Origin: Treponema sp.
GTDB lineage: Bacteria > Spirochaetota > Spirochaetia > Treponematales > Treponemataceae
Assembly (NCBI GenBank): GCA_017617145.1
Contig: JAFZWX010000227.1
Span: 1 to 39,172 of the forward strand
Length of the DNA: 39,172 bases
Direction: 5' to 3'
How positions within the stretch are numbered: the stretch's first letter is position 1; every line of letters starts with the position of its first letter. Positions 34,501-39,172 of this stretch are shown piece after piece. Position numbers and translations under genes: made by a program. Under the pieces are notes generated by a model. It was not told the DNA's origin and did no database searches. It worked only from the letters and a program-made list of their open reading frames with translations.

Positions 34501-35721
34501 ATGAAATTTGGCGTTTTAGGAAAAAGTTTACCTCACACATACTCACCTCAAATACATAAGGAATTTGCGGATTACGAATACACAGTCCTTGAACGTACAG
34601 AAGACCAAGTGCATGCAATTTTTGAAGGTGCCGAAAATCTGGACGGTTTTAATGTAACAATTCCGTATAAAAAATTGGCAGCCAGCTTTTGCAAAGAACT
34701 TTCTCCTGCTGCAAAAGAAATTGGTGCTGTGAATACGGTTGTTGCTCTTCCTGGCGGAGGTTTTAGCGGCGACAACACAGATGTGTTTGGTTTTACCTTT
34801 ATGCTCACAAATGCAGGGATTGATGTTGCTGGTAAAAACTGCCTGATTCTTGGAACTGGCGGAGCGAGCGCTGCAGTGAACTATGCCCTCAAACAAATGG
34901 GAGCAGGCAGTATAAACTTTTGTTCCCGCACAGGACAAATTAATTATGAAAATGTTTACAAGGTTGCAGCAGACACACAAATTATTATAAACACAACACC
35001 AGTTGGAATGTTCCCCGAAATTGATAACTCGCCGGTTGACCTCTCACATTTCAAAAATCTTGAAGCCGCCGCAGATATAGTTTACAATCCGTCGCGCACA
35101 AAGTTTTTACAGCAGGCACAGGAGCTAGGGCTTAAAACAGCCGGTGGATTGAGTATGCTGGTAGCACAGGCTTATAAGGCGAGTGAGATTTTTAAGAAGG
35201 CCCTTCGACAAGCTCAGGGACCGCAGATGGACGAGCCACAACAAGAAGAAATCAACACTGTAATCGAAAAACTCCAAAACCAAATGCTCAACATCACCCT
35301 AATCGGTATGCCAGGCAGCGGCAAAACAACTCTTGGTAAAAAACTCGCCAAAGAACAAAACCGCAAGTTCATAGACTTGGACGATGCCTTCAAAGAAGAA
35401 TACGGCATCAACCCAGCCCAGTGCATCACCCAGAAAGGTGAAGACGAGTTCCGCAAAATGGAAACACAAATTGCAAAAAAAATCCTTCCGCAATCTGGCT
35501 TAGTAATTGCAACCGGCGGCGGTATAGTGACCCGCAAAGAAAACTGGTTCTATTTGCGCGCCAATTCCAAAGTTATTTACATTGAACGCCCGCTTGAGTT
35601 CCTTTTAAAACAGGACACTTCTAACAGGCCGTTGAGCCAGAATAATAGAATTGAAGAATTATATAAAAAGAGAACTCCTCTTTACGAACAGCTGTGCGAT
35701 GAAAAGTATACGAGGTTTTAG
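34501..35721 (+). CDS. aroE: Shikimate dehydrogenase fused to shikimate kinase (AroE-AroK)
   Basis: 406 residues. Residues 1 to about 232 are shikimate dehydrogenase: GKSLPHTYSP, FNVTIPYK (catalytic Lys), GAVNTV, GDNTDVFGF (catalytic Asp), the NADP-binding LGTGGAS, NTTPVGM and GGLSMLVAQA. Residues about 262-406 are shikimate kinase: P-loop LIGMPGSGKTTLGKK, FIDLDDAF, GEDEFRKMET, ATGGGIV and NRPLS (lid). It therefore converts 3-dehydroshikimate to shikimate 3-phosphate in one chain. The linker contains the short repeat at 35201-35224. The kinase part is about 145 residues and stops at DEKYTRF, roughly 20 short of the usual C-terminus; the stop lies 24 bases before a GC-rich repeat element. ATG 34501 has AGGTA upstream. 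It is the last gene of the operon. Confidence 0.94.
   Translation: MKFGVLGKSLPHTYSPQIHKEFADYEYTVLERTEDQVHAIFEGAENLDGFNVTIPYKKLAASFCKELSPAAKEIGAVNTVVALPGGGFSGDNTDVFGFTFMLTNAGIDVAGKNCLILGTGGASAAVNYALKQMGAGSINFCSRTGQINYENVYKVAADTQIIINTTPVGMFPEIDNSPVDLSHFKNLEAAADIVYNPSRTKFLQQAQELGLKTAGGLSMLVAQAYKASEIFKKALRQAQGPQMDEPQQEEINTVIEKLQNQMLNITLIGMPGSGKTTLGKKLAKEQNRKFIDLDDAFKEEYGINPAQCITQKGEDEFRKMETQIAKKILPQSGLVIATGGGIVTRKENWFYLRANSKVIYIERPLEFLLKQDTSNRPLSQNNRIEELYKKRTPLYEQLCDEKYTRF
35201..35224 (+). repeat. Short GTCGAA-type dispersed repeat in the AroE-AroK linker
   Basis: CCCTTCGACAAGCTCAGGGA plus CCGC; the ends CCCT and AGGG are inverted. It matches the reverse complement of the repeat at 34189-34220 (18 of 21) and encodes Leu-Arg-Gln-Ala-Gln-Gly-Pro between the two enzyme domains. 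Confidence 0.75.
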
Positions 35722-35744
35722 GGGTGTGTAAGGCCGCAACTTGC

Positions 35745-35830
35745 GGGGGCGTTACGGGGGTGTCCCCCGTTAGAAGGGGTAGCGGAAAACCGCGAAGCGG
35801 GTTGCAGCGAGGGGAAGGCTTTCCCCTCCT
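35745..35830 (+). repeat. GC-rich dispersed element, copy C, between convergent aroEK and ftsK
   Basis: The most diverged copy. Hairpin 1 is ACGGGGG-TGT-CCCCCGT, the middle has GCGG-AAAA-CCGC, and hairpin 2 is GAGGGGAA-GGCT-TTCCCCTC. Compared with copies A and B the stems carry compensating changes (G-C to A-T in both hairpins). It fills the gap between the aroEK stop (35721) and the ftsK stop (35836) and may act as a bidirectional transcription barrier, although no T-tract is present. Confidence 0.85.
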
Positions 35831-35835
35831 GTCTC

Positions 35836-38800
35836 CTAGCTTGGTATATGAATAATCTCCCTTGGCTTGCTTCCGTTGGCTGGGCCTACAATTCCTCGCT
35901 CTTCCATTTCTTCTACGAGGCGGGCGGCACGGTTGTAACCAATTTTCAGACGACGCTGGATGTAGCTGGCACTGGCTTTTCCGGACTGAACAACAATTTC
36001 CAGGGCCTGATCATATAAAGGATCTTCGTCCATGTTGTTTCCAAAAAGGTCTACGTTGCCTTCTTCGTCTTCTTCATCTTCTACGAAAATCTGGTCATCT
36101 ATGTATTCTGGCTCGCCGTATTGCTTAACGTAATCAACAACCTTTTCTACTTCGTTGTCGTCAAGGTAGGTTCCCTGAATACGAATTGGGGCTGGGTCAA
36201 CGGCAGATGCATAAAGCATATCACCACGGCCAAGAAGTTTTTCGGCACCAACACCATCAATGATAATCTGAGAGTCGATGCGCGAAGCAACCATAAAGGC
36301 AATTCGGCTTGGGATGTTTGCTTTAATCAAACCGGTGATTACATTTGTAGAAGGTCGCTGGGTTGCAAGTACAAGGTGAATACCAACGGCACGGCTCATG
36401 GCTGTAAGACGGGCAACTATATTTTCAAGTTCCTTTCCGCTTGTTGCCATAAGGTCTGCAAACTCATCAATAATTACTACGATGTAAGGAAGCTTTTCTG
36501 TAGCGATGTTGCGTTCCTTAATTCGTTCGTTGTAGCTTGAAATATCGCGAACACCAAGTCCGTCGAGCAGGGCATAGCGGCGTTCCATTTCGCACAAACA
36601 ATACTGCAAGGCCTGGATTGCTTTCTTTGGCTCAGTGATAACCGGTGTAAGCAAATGCGGAATATTATTATAAAGCTTAAGCTCAACAACTTTAGGGTCA
36701 ACAAGAATCATCTTTACGTCTTTGAATGAGCGCTTGTAAAGGATGGACAAAATGAGCGAGTTTACACAAACGGATTTTCCGGAACCTGTTGCACCGGCAA
36801 TGAGCATATGCGGAGTTTTTACAAGGTCAACGAGCTGGGCTTTTCCAAGAATATCTTTTCCCAAAATTACTGGAACTTTCATCTTGTTCCATTCTGGTAA
36901 ATCCATTTCGATAATTTCGCGGAAGCCTACGACACTGCGGCGTTTGTTTGGAACTTCAATACCAACAGCCTGCTTTCCAGGAATTGGCGCAACAATACGA
37001 ACTGACTGTGCAGCAAGACTAAGTGCAATGTTATCCTGAAGTGCTACAATCTTACTGAGCTTTACACCAGGGGCTGGAAGGATTTCGAACATTGTTACAA
37101 CCGGACCTTTTTTAATTCCAATGATGTCTGCATCAATGTTGAATTCTGCCAAAGTCTGCTTGAGGTTTATAGAAGCCTGTTTTGTTTCGTCATCAATAAT
37201 CCAGTACTGGTCATCTTTATATGCTGTAAGAAGATTTGACGGAATTACATAAGGACCTTTTTTTGTAGCCTTGTGCGATTTTGGAGCTGGGCCTTCAATA
37301 ACTTTATGCTGCGGTGTGTTTTCTTCCTGCTGTGCGTTGAAGAAATCTGTAAGTTCATCGGCAGTAAGATTGTTTGCATGACCGGCGTTTGGATTTAATT
37401 CTGGAGAAGTTTCATCATCGTCTTCGAGGTTTTCTCCAGCAGGTGCGTCGTCTTCATCAGTGTCATCGTCATCGACAACTTTCTCTTCAGAAGTTTCTTC
37501 TTCAAAGGTTTCGTCTACATCAAAAAGTTCGTCGTCGCTGATATCATAATTTTCGTCTTTTGTAAAATCTGCAAAATCAGTGATTTCATCATTTGTGTCT
37601 GTTGTTGCGCCATCCTCAAAATCAGAATCTGCATCGGCATCGCGACGGATATCGTCTTCCATATCAGAGAAAACATTTTCGGCTGCATTTGAAACATTAG
37701 AGAAGTTTATACTTTTTTCCTGTTTTGCAATTTGCTTGAAGACAGTATTGTCAACTTCCATTTCTTCAGGAACCGGTTCAATATCTTCAGACAAATCTTC
37801 ATCTACCGGCATGTTGTTAGGGTCAACGTCAAAGAAATCAGGATCAAGTTCTTGAGGAGCTTCGGATTTTTTTTCAGTATCACCGGCGGCTCCTGAAAGA
37901 GAAATTTTCCTTGGATATTTTGAGTTTATATTTTGTGCTGCAGCGTAAGGATTATTTTCGTCTGATTTTTTCTGTTCGTCAGTTGCGCCTTCTTCATCAT
38001 TAAGGGAAATAGCATACGGAAGCGATTTGTTTGTTACAACAGAATTAATGTACTTTGCTGAATCGTATGGAGAAGTTGAAGTTTGTGAAACAGCAGGTTC
38101 TTTTGAAATATCAGGGAGTTCTTCGGAAAATGATTTTTCTTCAAGTTCATCTGGTGAAAAAGAAAGCGACGGATCGTTTTCATCAAAATCTTCGACATAA
38201 TCGGAAGGAAGCTCTGCTGGAGCTGGAGGTACATTATCCCATACAAGTTCTTCAACCTGATGATTTTCCGGGGCATCTTCAGAAAGTAAAGCGTCATATT
38301 CTTCTTTAGAAATTATTGAAGCTGGATTTTTAGGTTCTTCTTCTGGTTCTTCTGGAGCTTCAAAGGCAGGCATTGGTTCAGAAGGGAAATGTCCTGCAAA
38401 GGTTTTTTCCATATGTAGTTGAGCGGCATTTTTTTCTGAGTTAGTTTCAATAGGAGCAGGAGCTGGTTCAGAGGAAGGTGTTTCTGTAGTCTGTGTTTTT
38501 GAAGTGTTGTTTCCAAGTTTATCATAATCGTCTACACTTGGAATATCTGCTTCGTACAATTCTTCTGCAGATTCCATAAGGGCTTCAAAAGATTCATCCT
38601 TCTTTTTCTTTTTGAGTTTATCAAGAGCTTTGTCAAAAACAGTTTTCTTAGCACCAATTTTTTTGTACTTAAACTGAGTGTCTTCTTTTTCAGAATCATC
38701 AGCCGGTTCATCATCAGAATCCTCAGCTTCGTCTTCGTCAAAATCTTCTTCAGTATCCTCAGTTTCATCAACAAACTCAATTGTATCTTCAGAATCGTCA

Positions 38801-39172
38801 TCAAAATCATCTTCTGAATATTTTGGAGGTTCTTTGCCTTTATAAAAAATCTTACGGTTAACAGATTCTGCAATTACACCGGCGCCAAGAATTTCAATAA
38901 TCACAAGCATAAGGCCTGTAACACCGGCAATAATTGCTTTTATAATTCCAGAAGTTCCATCGGTACCACTACTAAGCGCGCCACGACAGATTCTTTCTGT
39001 AACAACGCACGTAAAAAACGGCAGGATAGCAGTAATAAGACGCATTGTTTTTTGCGCCGTCCAGATTGAAGCAAAGCAGTAAAGACCCGAAATCAAAAGG
39101 AAAGTCGGAATCAGAATGCTTGAGAATCCATAAACTGTAATGAGCATATTTCCTAAATAATAGAAAATATTG
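35836..39172 (-). CDS. ftsK: FtsK/SpoIIIE DNA translocase (N-terminus cut by window edge)
   Basis: 1111 residues are visible. An ATG at 39147 exists, but the frame stays open to the edge (NIFYYLGN precedes it) and matches the start of the first FtsK membrane helix, so the true start probably lies outside. The visible N-terminus has several membrane helices. A linker of about 500 residues, very rich in Asp, Glu, Ser and Pro, follows. The motor then has IGIEVPNKRR, Walker A GATGSGKS, Walker B VVIIDEFADLM and LATQRPSTNVITGLIKANIPSRIAF. A C-terminal winged-helix gamma domain (SYIQRRLKIGYNRAARLVEEMEERGIVGP) reads orientation motifs and activates XerCD in model species. The role is pumping chromosome ends through the division septum. 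It ends five bases from the repeat element. Confidence 0.96.
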   Translation of the reverse strand, partial: NIFYYLGNMLITVYGFSSILIPTFLLISGLYCFASIWTAQKTMRLITAILPFFTCVVTERICRGALSSGTDGTSGIIKAIIAGVTGLMLVIIEILGAGVIAESVNRKIFYKGKEPPKYSEDDFDDDSEDTIEFVDETEDTEEDFDEDEAEDSDDEPADDSEKEDTQFKYKKIGAKKTVFDKALDKLKKKKKDESFEALMESAEELYEADIPSVDDYDKLGNNTSKTQTTETPSSEPAPAPIETNSEKNAAQLHMEKTFAGHFPSEPMPAFEAPEEPEEEPKNPASIISKEEYDALLSEDAPENHQVEELVWDNVPPAPAELPSDYVEDFDENDPSLSFSPDELEEKSFSEELPDISKEPAVSQTSTSPYDSAKYINSVVTNKSLPYAISLNDEEGATDEQKKSDENNPYAAAQNINSKYPRKISLSGAAGDTEKKSEAPQELDPDFFDVDPNNMPVDEDLSEDIEPVPEEMEVDNTVFKQIAKQEKSINFSNVSNAAENVFSDMEDDIRRDADADSDFEDGATTDTNDEITDFADFTKDENYDISDDELFDVDETFEEETSEEKVVDDDDTDEDDAPAGENLEDDDETSPELNPNAGHANNLTADELTDFFNAQQEENTPQHKVIEGPAPKSHKATKKGPYVIPSNLLTAYKDDQYWIIDDETKQASINLKQTLAEFNIDADIIGIKKGPVVTMFEILPAPGVKLSKIVALQDNIALSLAAQSVRIVAPIPGKQAVGIEVPNKRRSVVGFREIIEMDLPEWNKMKVPVILGKDILGKAQLVDLVKTPHMLIAGATGSGKSVCVNSLILSILYKRSFKDVKMILVDPKVVELKLYNNIPHLLTPVITEPKKAIQALQYCLCEMERRYALLDGLGVRDISSYNERIKERNIATEKLPYIVVIIDEFADLMATSGKELENIVARLTAMSRAVGIHLVLATQRPSTNVITGLIKANIPSRIAFMVASRIDSQIIIDGVGAEKLLGRGDMLYASAVDPAPIRIQGTYLDDNEVEKVVDYVKQYGEPEYIDDQIFVEDEEDEEGNVDLFGNNMDEDPLYDQALEIVVQSGKASASYIQRRLKIGYNRAARLVEEMEERGIVGPANGSKPREIIHIPS

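Noticed and set aside
35862..36540. Plus-strand open frames opposite the ftsK 3' end
   Set aside because: They mirror the strongly conserved FtsK motor and gamma domain and have no features of their own.

Overview
The window is AT-rich chromosomal DNA, most likely from a host-associated Treponema-type spirochaete. I infer this from the overall gene style: loose lipoboxes, giant Ig-repeat surface proteins, fibronectin-III lipoproteins, and a compact shikimate operon with fused enzymes. No ribosomal RNA is present to prove it. There is no phage, insertion sequence or CRISPR array. The unusual content is regulatory RNA and short dispersed repeats, several of which lie in frame inside genes.

Layout. 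1-316 (-): start of a sodium-coupled NSS-family transporter, cut by the window edge. 420-1643 (+): membrane-anchored protein resembling ABC solute-binding proteins, probably leaderless. 1808-16969 (+): one 15-kb gene for a 5053-residue secreted protein with about 26 Ig-like repeats. 17058-18324 (+): HigB/HigA toxin-antitoxin pair behind two identical palindromes; the antitoxin carries a shortened ImmA/IrrE-like peptidase domain. 18321-18722 (-): small PNPOx-fold protein. 18833-18905 (+): tRNA-Ala(CGC). 18908-23639 (-): operon of PcrA/UvrD helicase, a YgjV-like/GNAT-like membrane protein and a Uup-like ABC-F ATPase; the ATPase gene has an in-frame TAG in the middle. 23760-28701 (+): GH42-like protein, membrane HD-GYP protein, unknown protein and two fibronectin-III lipoproteins, closely packed.

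28676-35721 (+) is the aromatic amino-acid operon: aroF (DAHP synthase), tyrA (prephenate dehydrogenase), aroB, aroA, aroC fused to chorismate mutase, and aroE fused to aroK. Only 3-dehydroquinate dehydratase (and the aminotransferase) is missing from a full erythrose-4-phosphate-to-tyrosine route. A promoter, a 23-codon leader peptide with eight tyrosine codons, a 13-bp antiterminator pairing and an intrinsic terminator stand in front of aroF. This is a textbook-style attenuator reading charged tRNA-Tyr, and it matches the tyrosine end product. 35836-39172 (-): FtsK translocase, N-terminus cut by the window edge.

Three dispersed repeat families stand out. A GC-rich element of about 77 bp (two hairpins) occurs in frame inside pcrA/uvrD, in frame and in the opposite orientation inside the ABC-F gene, and between aroEK and ftsK. 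A short GTCGAA-type repeat sits in the linker of both fusion enzymes (AroC-chorismate mutase and AroE-AroK). An inverted pair of 9-bp-stem hairpins with compensatory base changes lies between tyrA and aroB.
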